A stretch of 64,000 nt of DNA from Lactarius indigo (taxonomy: Eukaryota > Basidiomycota > Agaricomycetes > Russulales > Russulaceae). Below, piece by piece: positions 1 to 11,564 of the stretch. A program made the position numbers and the translations under genes. Position 1 is the stretch's first letter, and the number at the start of each line of letters is the position of its first letter. The stretch is taken from contig JAFKAC010000005.1 in assembly GCA_025766275.1 (NCBI GenBank), positions 2,356,001 through 2,420,000 of the forward strand. The letters are read 5' to 3'. The notes beneath the pieces were generated by a model, which made no database searches, was not told the origin of the DNA, and saw only the letters and a list, made by a program, of their open reading frames with translations.

Positions 1-1280
1 GACACTCACCTTCCTAGTATATGATAGTAAAGCTAAACAAAAGTCTCCGAAAAGCGGTATCACAGCACTGTACCATAATACGGACGCGTGGGTCATGCGG
101 TACAGTTGGGACGCGCCATGCACCCCTCACCCCTCCTTGGTGCTCTCCAGCTTTCTGGCCTGTTCACTGTATCGTGCAATCTTGGTGAGCCCCCCGCGCA
201 ACCATACCCTAACGTTCTCTGCTCTCTCCGTTCTCGTCACTGGGCAGCACATTGATGACCTCCTCACAACCGCCCATTGAAATGGTAGAGCCTGACCCCC
301 CGCTCGCTGGCACCACGATCGCCCCTCATATTTCACTCAAGCCCCAGAGTCAGCAGGAGAGACGCCCTGATTGACACGGTGCTCTATGAGGTCAGCGATC
401 CCAGGCGCCAAAAATATGGGACGGTAACTGGTTGACACCCATAGTATGCACAAGCCAATGCGTCGATGCGCCCGGATTTGAGTGTGACATTGGTGGCGCG
501 TCAATGGAGATGGTTACAGTCGATGTGAGTCCTCGGGGTCGTACGAGATGGGCGCTACGTCCCGGTGCATGCGGAGGTTTTTGCCGAGGACGGATTCGTA
601 GGACTTGCAGGTCTTGCCGTGCTGTAGGCCGAGGGCTCGGCGAGAAGGGAGGGTATAACAATTAAGTACAGGGCAGGGTAGAGCGGAGCATAGCCGAATG
701 GCAGCACTTGAGATTGGGTACAGGCTCCAGTGACGCAGGAAGTGAAAGACGCCCGAGAAAAAAGAATGAATGGACGTTGGTCGGAGAGTACATTGGGGTG
801 AGATCCTCGCACTTGCCTCCCGCAGCAGTTGAAGTTCGCCGGAAAGAAGATGGGTCAGCCGGGAAATGCCGCTGTCGATGGACGACGTCCCTGTTGTTGC
901 AGAACGAGCGTCGGGTTCATGCTAGAAAGTGATAGACGGCACGTAAATGATCTGAATGATCACATCTTTAGAGTGATGGTACCGAGGCTGGAGCTTGGGG
1001 CATCGAGCGCTCCCACTGAACATGCATTTGGACGCCGGGCTTGAATACGCCAACGTGTTGGGTTTCGACAACGTAGATAGCGGCTTTGTGACGGTGGCGG
1101 TGGCGAAAGGTTAGAGGGATATGCAAGCGCTTCTGAGGTAGGCGGACTCGGAGTCTGGCTGTGGCTCTATAATACACCACAATCATTTAGCGAAATGACT
1201 GACGAGAACGGAAGGAGCGCGCGGACGCGCATACACACGTGTGTAATACGACCCCACACATTTGGAAGGAAAGGAAGATT
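1..1280. other. Unassigned left-end sequence, no supported gene
   Basis: No recognisable gene. Several short ORFs overlap on both strands without family motifs or convincing splice structure. A minus-strand stretch around 430-650 reads somewhat like coding sequence but I cannot name it. The first 60 bases share a short motif (gatagtaaagct followed by aacaaaa) with 6140-6170, so the edges of this region belong to dispersed repeats. Confidence 0.4.
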
Positions 1281-1281
1281 C

Positions 1282-1763
1282 ACTAGGTATACTTCATCAA
1301 CGTTATGCGCCGCCTTTTGAGGACATGATCGGGGTAGCCCGCAGAGACGGGGTGTGGGATGAACCATGTCAAACGTGCGTTCCGTCAAGAGGGACGGCCA
1401 TCTGGTCTCCATATGTAGTTAGCGCGAGATACGGCATGGCTCCCGAGAACCTGAGAAGGGGTTGTAAATGGAGTGAGCTGGACGTACCGCCTTCCCACGC
1501 CCTTTTCTTCAAGCAACGTCCCTCCTTCCGTGCCCAGCTAGAAGCACTAAGGGTGGTATGGCCGGGCTGCAAAGACACATCCCGTGTGGGAAATAAAATA
1601 GGGTAGACGTACAAGTCAACATCTACAATACAGCATACACTGCGCATCATAATTTGACCTCTTCACCTTGGTTTGTCCGCGGGGTACAAGACAAAGAAGT
1701 TCGGGCGCAGTACAGAGGTAGTGGAAACATGCGCAATTGACCAGCCAAAAAAAAAAAAAAAGC
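1282..1763. repeat. Direct repeat D, copy 1 (~470 bp)
   Basis: This stretch is repeated in the same orientation at 6432-6895 with only scattered differences and small indels. Both copies start near catcaacgttatgcgcc and end in gaccagcc, an A-run (15 A here, 9 A in the other) and gccat. The A-run suggests a retroelement-like tail, but no target-site duplication was found and the short ORFs show no known domain. Copy 1 directly abuts the broken end of the NLR pseudogene. Confidence 0.7.
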
Positions 1764-1772
1764 CATCCACAT

Positions 1773-2959
1773 TCGAAGGTCCCTGCGTAACTCATTCCCT
1801 GTAAGAGACATCAAGCCTTCGTAATCGTCGGTGATGAGGTTAGAAGATCACGAAGGATTTAGGTCGCTGACTTGGTCGATCACTTGTTGAATCGTCAACC
1901 CGGTCTCCTTTACACCCAATCAAGTAAAGGACTTTGGTCAGATTCGGAGACTGGCTTATAAAGGTATGGCTCACCTTGAATGACAAAACCGATTTTGTAG
2001 TCAACGCCGTGCACGTTGCTGTCGATACCCTGTACTCTGCTGTCGACGCCCTGCACCTTGTCGTCGATACCCTCTACTTTCGTATCAACACTCTGTACCC
2101 TCTCGTCGACAACCTGGACTCTCCCGTCTACGTCCTCGACCTTGGCACCAATCCCGCGATCGATTGCCAAAGTCTCTGCTGCGGCCACCTGGGCCTCTAC
2201 TTGCGTCAATTTGTCTAGACGCTGAAGCGCGTCCTCCACGTCCTTCCTTCCAACCAGCTTCTTCAGGTACTTCTCTGCAAAAGGTCGACTTTGGGAGATA
2301 TCTCAACACGAAAGGACATACTCATACTTCCCTGACCGATCTCCTTCGTCACGATCCCAAGGATCGAGCTCGACCATGATCTTGACGATGACGTCCGTCA
2401 TAGCTGCGGTCGGTCGGACCTCTATATGCTTTTCAAGGCGCTTGAAAAAGTTGTCCATGTGGCCAAACAGGTCTATAAGAGCGTCTTGGCTAGCGCGGAC
2501 ATCCTTAACGGCCTAAGAGATTTTCGGAGGCATTGGCATCCTCCAAGTGAGCATCTTTCTTGAACTCGCATGTGGACTTCGTGACAAATACATCGCATTC
2601 AAAGGTGGGCATACCTATCAATTCAACACATCAGAGGGCAGACACTACGAAGCTCAACCTCCAGTAATTACCAGCCCAACTGTATTTCCTAGGGTCGTGG
2701 AGAACGCAAACAGGACATTGACAGTTGGATCCAACCAGTTCGTCAACCTTTTGTTTCCACTTTGAGATTTATCGAACGCCTGAACTTGGGCTTGGAGAAT
2801 GTCGAGAACGGCACCGGGAGAGTCGCGGGACTTCAACTGGGCAGCTAGGGGATGAGCCGTAATGTCGTTCTTTGTCTGCTTTTTGTATGCCTCCAAAGCA
2901 GCTGTAAAGATTGCCTCAAAGTTTGTGGAAGAGGTGGAAGAAGACGGAATTTGGGACAT
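1773..2959 (-). pseudogene. Truncated NLR pseudogene (Goodbye domain and coiled linker only)
   Basis: This is a paralogue of the 5' part of the NLR gene at 57232-62021. The first exon (from the ATG at 2959) is intact and encodes the N-terminal Goodbye-type domain (MSQIPSSSTSS..., EAIFTAALEAYKKQTKND, WLDPTVNVLFAFSTTLG). Homology continues through the linker and stops at about 1773, just after the start of the exon that leads into the NACHT domain, so NACHT and ankyrin parts are absent. Compared with the other copy it has a 1-nt deletion near 2280, a 5-nt deletion near 2367 and an 80-bp inverted segment at 2517-2596 carrying the second exon. It also carries seven heptads of the form V-x-x-V/I-D-x-K/R at 1994-2140, where the other copy has about two. 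Homology extends ~250 bp upstream of the ATG, so the promoter region was duplicated too. Confidence 0.85.
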
Positions 2960-3210
2960 AGAGGAAGTTGAAGTAGATCGATTGAACGCTTAGGGAGATG
3001 ACAAGAACTCGAAGGTTGCAAGTGGGTGAAGGGTACTGATGCGCACAGCATTGCTAGGTTGCATCGTGTATGACGGATAGGCGCCGGAGCATTCCCAGGA
3101 GCCGCCATGGAGACGCACCGCGCACACAATACTGTAACTTACTGTAATGACATTCGGCCCGACGCTTTTAGGCAAGACGCGGCACCTGGATTCATTCATC
3201 GCTTCAGGAC

Positions 3211-3926
3211 AACCAGGTCAACGTACCGTGTACTGGGGAACTTGAAGGTGCTGGGCTCGACTCGGAACCAATGCAGCTTGTCTATTACTAAGCACAATCT
3301 GCCCTTGAAGCTTAACGCGCTTAACCGAGCGCTTACTGTAACAATTCCCGCCGTCTGACACCAATACATTGCGTCCATTTATCCGTATCTGTCACCGTCT
3401 ACATTCGATCTCTTATTAAAATCTACGCTTTCCCTTGGGTGGATGTCTAATACTCTCTACCGTAGACAGTGCGGGTACGAAAATAAAACTGCCTCTCTGA
3501 ACAGGTGTCCGTGTCCGCACCAGTTGGCGAGGACAGGGAAATTGCAAGGGACACTGCTGACCCCGTATTGAGGCGTATTGTCCATCTGAAGCATTCCATC
3601 AACGAGATCCAACTGTCGTCATTCGAATGACCGTCAAGGCGTCTGAACCCCTCGCGTGCAAGGACCAAACATCTTGCCAAACATCCGGCCACCTGGCGGC
3701 CCGGCCTTCACTTGCACATCGGTTCATCCAGTTCCCAGACTATTCTGACGCACACTGAGTGCACACTGTGTTTGTTATATGGCTCGGTGTGTCAAACTTG
3801 ATGCGGCCTGATGCAGCATCTCTGGAACCTCTGAGTCCGAGTCATCACTAGTTCAGTTCCTGGGTATATCTACTACAGTAAGCACGCAGCTGTTTTCGAG
3901 TTAAATCACTAGCACAAGAGATACCC
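3211..3926. repeat. Intergenic, with a segment repeated at 26.77-27.03 kb
   Basis: No gene is supported. About 3375-3620 resembles 26776-27040 (shared caccgtctacattc, tgcgggta and gaatgaccgtcaagg blocks), and 3840-3905 resembles the 3' flank of the P450 at 29525 (shared agtaagcacgc.gctgtttt). The minus-strand ORFs in the two copies have related peptides but I do not recognise the protein. These matches show that this P450 and the one at 29.5 kb were duplicated together with their downstream flank. Confidence 0.5.
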
Positions 3927-5802
3927 TTAATCGTACAAATTCAGCGCTTCCCTCAGCATACCTTCGGCTTCTGCAAACCGAGGGACCGCCTTGTACTCGA
4001 AAGGCAAAGGGCGTCTATCCTGGCTTGTTAGCACAAACACAATAAAAAATAGACAAAATCCACATACGCAGTAAGACTGTTGTTGACGATCGTGCGCACG
4101 TCCAACTCGGCTTGTACGCCTCCAGGACGCTCGAATCGCATCGCCCAAAGCAACGTAGCCATATCGATCGCCAACGTGCCTTCCGCAACGTATCTCCCAG
4201 GACATATCCGCCGCCCGAACCCAAACGACATGTGTCCGTCCTCTCTACCGTCCAACACCTTCACCCGACAATTCTCGCCCAAATACCTTGCTGGGTCGAA
4301 CAGTTCTGCGTCGCTACCAAACACCTCCGGCTCTGAATTGATCAGGCGCATGTTCTGGAGACAGACCGTGCCCTTGGGTATGAACATGCCCTCGTACCAG
4401 TCGTCCGCACTCGAGATGTGCGGGACACCAAAGGGAACCGTGAGAGACCAGCGCAGCGTCTCATTGACCATCGCACGGATATATGGGAGAGAGGGGAGAT
4501 CAGCAAAGGTCGGTGGACGAGCAGTGCCAACCACTTCGTCAAGTTCGGCGTGCGCCCGGCGTTGAACCTCGGGGTATGCAAGCATAGCGAGGAGCCACCA
4601 CAGAAGCATAGTGGACGTCGTCTCTCCACCTGCTGCGCTACAGTAGGCGATACCATCAGATTCTCACGGAACTGGGTGGCACATATTGTTTGGGACATAC
4701 AGCATAGTACCAACGAGCCAAGCCTGCTCACGTTTTGAAAGGTCATGTTTGCTCTGATTCGTAATGACGGTAGCGCCGAAACTAGGTCGATCGATTCCAT
4801 TTGCCTGATGTCCGAACTATGACCCATCTCATCGGTATAACACGCCTGCGATAACTTACCAGGTCGTCCGAAACTCTGCCGAGAAGACCTTCGAACATGA
4901 GTGAATCCTGGACGAACCAGTACTTTGCATCCCGTTTCCACTTGGCAAACCTAAGCAGCACGTAAGAAGAGACCCAGTATTAATGCGACAACGTACATAC
5001 CTGCTCGGAATATATTTCATCCAAGTGAAAATCTCAACCAGACGCGTCCCAGGCTGTATCTCGTGCAACACGCGCTCCACGTGTTTTGCGACACCAGTGA
5101 CAACCGGGTCGTCTTCGGAGTCTACCGGAGGAAAATGATAATTGACGGACAGCATGATGGACCAGGCGTGTCGTTGGAAATGCGTCTCCAGAGTAGAAGG
5201 ATTCTTCATCAGCGCAAGCGCCAACATCAGGGCCTCGCGGCCCTGGATAGGGTGGAAGTGTGGAACGGCCGATTTGGAGAATCCCTCTACGGCAAGACGA
5301 TGGAAGCGGCGCCAACTACAAGAGATCAGATCATGTAAAATACATAAGTTCAACGACGTACAGGTCGCCATACGGCGCCATCGAGAGTGGCAGATTCATC
5401 GTTAAGAAATCTCCTGCGGATATGTAGCGTCGTCGATCGGAATATATATTGGATCGCTTTTCGAGCAAATCAATGGCGACACGTTGGCTGTTGATGACGA
5501 GGACCCCCTGCCCAAGGGCGCTTACATACATCATCTCACCTGCAAGGAACGTGAGCGAGTTTCTGGAGGGATTGGGAGTGAAGAATGTCACCATATTCAT
5601 CTCTGCGTTTGGGGGATGCCAACCAATCCTGATCTGTGATGTGAAGAACATCGCCAATGATAGGAAGCCCTTTGGGACCTGGTGGGAGATTATGGAAGGC
5701 TCTCGGAGCGAGTCTAACTACGAGCCAGAGGACGAGGCCGACGAGGAGGGCTACAACAAGGAGGTGTTCACCAGTCGTGCGGTCACTCCGGGCCGCTGGC
5801 AT
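3927..5802 (-). CDS. Cytochrome P450 monooxygenase, copy 1
   Basis: Heme-thiolate monooxygenase, expected to be anchored on the cytosolic face of the ER. I read seven exons: 5802-5592, 5539-5362, 5315-5001, 4950-4860, 4804-4701, 4637-4068 and 4014-3927. All introns are 46-63 bp, phases are consistent, and the product is 518 aa. Visible features in order: N-terminal hydrophobic anchor (ALLVGLVLWLVVRL), proline-rich hinge LPPGPKGLPIIGD, I-helix AGGETT, K-helix ETLR (ExxR), meander region with FDPARYL, and heme-binding FGFGRRICPGR. The start is the Met aligned with MPAS starts in copies 2, 4 and 5. Residues before the heme loop (INSEPEVF, ENCRVKVLDGRE) group it with copy 4. Similar fungal proteins are often labelled O-methylsterigmatocystin oxidoreductase by best hit, but the substrate is unknown. 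Confidence 0.9.
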
Positions 5803-6431
5803 CGAGTTAAAACCAGCGACTTGAGGAGAATGCTGAGTGCTCATATGAATGAGGGTGGGAGAGAACTGATAAACATATCTTATATGCGTTACTGAGACAT
5901 GTATCCGCAACGATTTTTTTTTTTTTGAATCATATCCGCGGCGATTCTACGATTGATTCCAGGCCTACCTAGGCCAAAGTCGCGCAGGGAAAACTTCAGT
6001 CATCTAAGCCAGGGTAGTACAGTCTCGTAAATGGTGCTGCTCATTACAGGTGTCGCTTCGAAGGCGGAGCGAGCTCATGTAGGCGTGGTCGACGGGAAAA
6101 CATACCGGGGCGGCGGGCCGACCCCTGCCTCCCCGGTACATGATAGTAAAGCTGAACAAAACTTGATACGGGCCATTAACTTGGCTCACCTATGACTGGG
6201 GGATACCAATGGCTGCCCCAAAGGGGAAAGAGCCCAGGTTGCCAGTCACGCACTTAAGGAGTGAGAAAAATATAGCACAAAAAGCCACATGGATGCGTCG
6301 CAACACCTGGGATAAAGTTCATGCACAAGTTTTAGTGGGTATTACCGGGAAACCGGTGGAGTCCCACACTGCCAAGGATTTCAGACACCAACCTTGGGTG
6401 AGCTCGGAAATCGGTCGGTAGCCGAGGTTAC
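5803..6431. other. Upstream region of P450 copy 1, no gene seen
   Basis: No supported gene. There is a T-run at about 5914-5927, a short match to the window's first bases near 6140-6170, and a stretch near 6330-6365 (gttttagtgggta, then gtcccacact) that recurs near 45870-45950 inside the nested poly(A) element. Confidence 0.35.
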
Positions 6432-6895
6432 ATCAACGTTATGCGCCGGCTTTTGAGGACATGAACGGGGTAGTCCGCGGAGACGGGGGAGTGGGATGAG
6501 CCGTGTTATAGATGCATTCCGTCAAGAGGGACGGCTGTCTGGTATTCATATGTAGTTGGCACGAGATACGGGATGGCTCCCGAGAACCTGAGGAAGGATT
6601 GTAAACGATGAGCTGGACGTACTACTCTCCCGCGCCTTTTCCTTCACGCAACGTCCCTCCTTCCGTGCACAGCCAGAAGCACCAAGGGTGGTATAGCCGG
6701 GCTGCAATGACACATTGCCTGTGCGAAATAAAATAGAGTGGACGTACCAGTCAACATGTACAACGCAGCATACACTGAGCATCATAATTTGACCTCTTCA
6801 CCTTGGTTTGTCCGCGGGGTACAAGGCAAAGAGGTTTGGGCGCAGTAAAGAGGTGGTGGAAGCAGGCGAAATTGACCAGCCCAAAAAAAAAGCCA
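6432..6895. repeat. Direct repeat D, copy 2 (~465 bp)
   Basis: Second copy of the repeat at 1282-1763, same orientation. It ends in gaccagccc, nine A and gccat. The two copies bracket the NLR pseudogene and P450 copy 1, about 4.7 kb apart, so they could have mediated unequal exchange. No protein domain was recognised. Confidence 0.7.
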
Positions 6896-7224
6896 TGTAA
6901 TGCGAAGAATGGAACAGTGCGGTGGTTTTGGTGTGGATCCATGCCTGGCTCGACTTCACCAAAACACACCGCACTTGTCCGCAACGCAGGCGCAGTACAA
7001 GTCATTTTCATTTGTAGAAGGTGATTCAAAGGGCTCAGGGAAGTTACGGAGAACAGTGAGACCGCTGACAAAACAAATAACGTAAGATAAACACGTGACC
7101 ACTTTTAGGACGGCCCGGGAGTAGCGCGTCGTTTTTGTCCTTCTGTTGTGGTTTAGAACTGGACGGACAATCTGACCCTTCGTGTCCTGCAACTGCCTCT
7201 AGACAGAGTTTAGTGTTACTATCA

Positions 7225-7485
7225 ATGTCTAGCCTTGACCCTATCTCGTTTTCTGGTGCCTTGGACATCGCTGCCTTGATCGCTGCGCCCGCCAAGCCCG
7301 CAAATCAGGCAGCTGAGCTCGATGAGGACGCTGTGATAGACAACCTTGAAGGAGAGTAAGAAACCGCCCTGAATCTTGAAGAGGAAGACGTCCTCTATCG
7401 CCACTGTCCAATTCTCCAGCGACGGGCCCTACAAAAATACGCCTCTTGCGACACACCTGATGTTTCACGGCACGGAGAACTCTAG
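7225..7485 (+). other. Unidentified short reading frame with one internal stop
   Basis: From the ATG at 7225 the frame reads MSSLDPISFSGALDIAA..., reaches TAA at 7357-7359, then continues in the same frame with coding-like acidic sequence (LNLEEEDVLYRHCP...) to a stop near 7485. It could be a small decayed gene or the first exon of something unrecognised. It lies 3' of the convergent DUF6535 gene. No family is assigned. Confidence 0.25.
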
Positions 7486-7539
7486 CAAAGAAGAGAATTA
7501 AATGCTAATGGTACAGATGATCGACTCTATTCGAAAATA

Positions 7540-10361
7540 TTAGGTGGGACTGTGATCTCGTTTCGGAGGCTCCGATGATTCTGGAGGCGAAATCATCCAC
7601 TGAGCATCCTGTGCGATGTCATGCGTCCCGCCACAGAGCCCAACAAAGTCTTCTATGAGCTGAAAGGCCTCGGCTACATGGGGGCCTTTCTTCCCAGCCA
7701 ACATCTCCCCTATGAAGGTCAGGAACTCGTCGACAATATATGCGGGGACTTCTTCGGTTGGCGTCTCGTTTGATTTGGGGAGCACCTGTCGGAGGAGGTG
7801 GACCAGAAGGCGTTGCGTGCGAAGCGTGTCTCGATGCTCCTTCCAGTCGGACGTGAGATTCTTGAAAGTGCCGATGAAGAGGGGTCGCGAAGAGTGGTGT
7901 AGCGGGAGTTTGGTTGTGCGGACTGTGGCAATGAAAAACTCGAGCGCGAATACATGGCCGCCGTCGCGTAGGTCCTGTAAACGCCAGAGCAGGGCGTTCA
8001 TGGGGGCTGGGCTTGGGTCCATGACCCGCCTAATTCCCAAGTCGTCCATCTCCGGCGCGCATAAGTCTCCCAACGCCTTTGGGTGATAAGGGCTGGTGCC
8101 CCAACCCGCAGTCGCGATGTTGCGTAGCGCCCAGACGCAGAGCCATAGCCGCTGAGTAAGAAACCGAGGAGGGAGGAACTGGGGCATTAAGTGTGGGGGC
8201 GGTGCGCGCATTCCGACATGCGGGATTCGACGAGAATCAGGGGCCCATGACGGGACTAGGTATCCGAGCACGCCTGTGGTGTCTACCATGGTACGCATTA
8301 GGTCAATGATCGCCTCGTCTACCTTGTCGGCCCAGCCAAGCGATCTCCAAGCGTCTCCAAGGTCCTTGATGGCATCTTTGGTCTGGAAATCATTCAAGGT
8401 CTCCAAAAACTGCTCCTCCATCCTATCAGGCTCTACCTTGCGATTGAGGGCAGTGCGCAGGATATTCGCCGCCTCCCACCCACTCTTCAAGTGATTGTCG
8501 ATGATCCTGGTTATTCTAGCCGCCGCCTTGTCCTCGTCTTCACAGTTGTTTCCGCTCACCTCGGCGAGACAGGTGATGACACGACGCGCTGCGGTCCAAA
8601 CTGCCGGTGTGTTCAGCATCCTGCGCGCGGTCATGAGGGACATGCACGTCCAGCGCACCGCGAACGCCGCATCAAAGCCAAGGGTGGTCGGTTCGCGGAT
8701 TCTTTCGACGTTGCCGAGGTAGGTAAGCGCCTGGGACATGATCTCGGGTTGGACAAACCACTCCCAATCGTCGTCGGTGTCGATGGAAAGTACAAAGGAC
8801 ATGGAGGCGTCCACGCACGCGCGGGCACGTCTGCGTCGCATTTCCTCCGTTGGTAAGACACCGGGACTGGTGCACGTCTTCAGCAGGCGCGTGATCCGAC
8901 CGCTGAGGTCCCGAATCATGTTCTTACGTTGTGCGAGTATAGGCGATGTGGCAGGAACACCGGGACTACGCGACACGACTCCTGTCACCTCATTCAGCTG
9001 CGGAATCACAGTACCATTGCCCCTGTCATCCTCGTCCGCCGCGACGGTCTCCCAAACCTTTTTTCCCCAATTGGAATCAAATGAACCAGGGATGCCAAGG
9101 ACGAATGGCTCAAGCTCGCTATCCTCTGTGAGGCTATCGATCACCCAATGGATCGCGCGCGCGTCCCGTCTCTTGCGGTCGTCGGATTCGTCCATGGCCA
9201 GCTGCACGCGACCAGCCGTCATGTGGGTGCTAATGGGTTTACGTGTACCACGCGTGCCATAGTCCCGGTAAATACGACTGCGGATAACTCGGAAGAGTAG
9301 CCAGAAGATCCCGGACAGCGGGCTCTGGTAAGGGGATTGGGCGTCGTAGACGGGAGCAATGATGCACCAGAGATAGAGGGTAGCACAGATGGCGATCATA
9401 ATCGTGGTAGTAGTCGCAGTCGCAGTGTTTATGCTGAAGAGGTAGTCCGCGAGTCCAATGAAGAATAAGAAGAGAGAGATGTGGATGAGCGCCGGAACTG
9501 CGTCAACTACCACCGGCATATACCACTTTTCCGCGCCCTCGTAGAGGAACTGTCGCATCCGGGCGCGCTTGAGGGGATGGTTGTACCTCTGGAAGACGTG
9601 CATGTAGTCGCGAACCCACTGCTGGACAATTGTTGCGGCGAGGGCAGCGGTCAAACTGAAAACCAGGCTCATGAACCAGAACACGTTCACTCTGACATCT
9701 GACGGTGTGACATGGAAATCGGGGAAGGGTGTTGGCAGCGAAATCGTGGCAGGCGGCGGCGAACCGCTCACGGCGAGTTGTGCGGAGATCTGCGCCAGCA
9801 GGACCACGGACTGTTGCGAATAGTATGCGCTCTGCTGTGCATAGTTCGGGGTCAGGTTGGGGAAACTCTGTTGCAGGAAGGCAGTCAAACTGGCCGAGTA
9901 CAAACCGGCCTAGGGAGGAAACGGCGGACAATCCCTAGTCAGCTAGGTTTAATCATGATGTGAAACTTTACGGCGGACGCACGAAAATGATGATTCCTTC
10001 CATGTCGTCCTTCCATGTCCCAATGAGAGCCTTGTCGTGGCTCTCGGCCTCCTCCACATAGACGGACCAGAACTTGGTCGCTCTTTCGTCATACTCGTCC
10101 GTGTCGCGGTCGTGGGATTCGGCAGGTACGGCACAACTGTCGTTGAGAGGTTGGACACCTTCCGGATTCGCTGGGGGCGCAAGCTTCTCGTCTGTGTCTA
10201 GCTTCTCTGCGATAGACACTTCTTCTATCTCTTTTTTGTCATCGTGAGGTTGGTGTGACGAGCATACTCAATAGAATAGATGGCAAATACGCACCTTGGG
10301 CCAATGGACCATTGACCTGTGCTTCAAGGTCACGATGGTTTAAATCAGCGGGCTCAGTCAT
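7540..10361 (-). CDS. DUF6535-type membrane protein
   Basis: A basidiomycete-specific integral membrane protein of unknown function. I read three exons: 10361-10295, 10224-9983 and 9909-7540, about 892 aa. The second exon carries the charged lead-in FWSVYVEEAESHDKALIG and ends ...EGIIIF; splicing joins it to AGLYSASLTAFLQQSF, giving the IxIFAGLxSA..LTAF start typical of the family. Further hydrophobic helices follow (FWFMSLVFSLTAALAATIV; ALIHISLFLFFIGLADYLF; IMIAICATLYLWCIIAPVY), then the QSPYQSPLSGIFW motif and a long soluble C-terminal region of ~550 residues without a recognised domain. The GTGCGT donor at 9982 is used because it restores the family motif. The boundary between the first two exons is less certain: I chose a 70-bp intron over an implausible 28-bp one. 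Confidence 0.85.
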
Positions 10362-11564
10362 TGGTGGGGAAAGGAGAGGAGCGTCTAAACTGACAACACG
10401 GCGCGCCCAGCAGGCGGACAACTTGAACGTGTGCTACTTAGAAATTGGATATATAGAATATGTCCCGAACCCTATTTAGAGCCCGTCCCGGCGCCTCTGA
10501 AATGGCCGCTCGCGACCTCTGTCTGACGAGTGGGAGAAATCGGTCAGCTCCAGCAATAAAAATATTTAGTCGGACCCCCGAACGACGAGGCTTCAGAGAG
10601 CTCAGTGTGGCGCCTCATTTGCATTCCCCAGCATGCCACGATCGCAGGCGGCCTTAGAAACTCGAACATGACACTTCCCCAACCAAAGTTACCATACTTG
10701 CCGAGTTTCATGTGGCGCGGAAGAGTGCACGACTGTTTCCGACTACCCTCAGCCAGGGCTCTGTGTTGCCCACTGCTTGCGTACCCGATCTTGCTGCATT
10801 GGCGCGCAGCCTTAGAGATTTAATAGGGACACATTTTTGGCCTCTTCTAATACACTCACAATATCTCGCACCGCGCAGAGGCCTGCATGACCACATGCAC
10901 CACTTTATACCCCAAATCCTGCACACCTTAGACAAGTTGAGCGTGCAATTAGCAATGACATAAGCACAATTTTATTATATAATGTATGGTTGGTCACCTC
11001 CTTGCTGATCAAGTCTAGCCCAACAACGGAAAAAAACGGGTCCATACCTGTTTCTATTTCTGGCTGGGCGGTCGGGCGCTCCATTGCCGCGATCAACTGC
11101 ACCGAACGGTCATGTTGCGGGGACCAACAAATAGAAAACAAACCTTTTTTTTTGGCTGATGCCGGGCAAGACAAACCGTGCACCAGACGGGCTCTTAGTT
11201 CTGGCAACTGCCGCTTTCCTGCCAACTGTTTCTCCACTCTCGATAACTCCAGTCACGATTGACGTCTCTGGCACCCCTTGAAGCTCGAAGCCTGGGGCTT
11301 AAAGCTTAAAGATCACCAACCCTCTACGCTATCGACACTCCGCTCATAGCGCTCCTGCCAGTTGGCTCAGACATATCTACTTGCTGCCCCACTTGGCTGC
11401 GTCGCCGCCGCCCTCTATCTACTTCCATGGGGGTACAGTTGCCCCCGCTGCAACCATTCACGTCCGCCCCGAATCCACTGACTATGTGCGCTCCTGGCTC
11501 TTTTTCGGGGGTCATTTACTGATAGAGAGGCTTTGCTCGTTCGTGCTGGCGGCATCTACTGTAG
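10362..11564. other. Divergent intergenic region
   Basis: Lies between the minus-strand DUF6535 gene and the plus-strand DUF6533 gene, so it probably holds both promoters and the unresolved first exon(s) of the latter. Short ORFs here show no recognisable family. There is a T-run near 11143-11152. Confidence 0.4.

Noticed and set aside
10267..10294. 28-bp intron joining the first two exons of the DUF6535 gene
   Set aside because: In frame, but far shorter than any other intron here; a 70-bp alternative (10225-10294) keeps the frame with a normal size.
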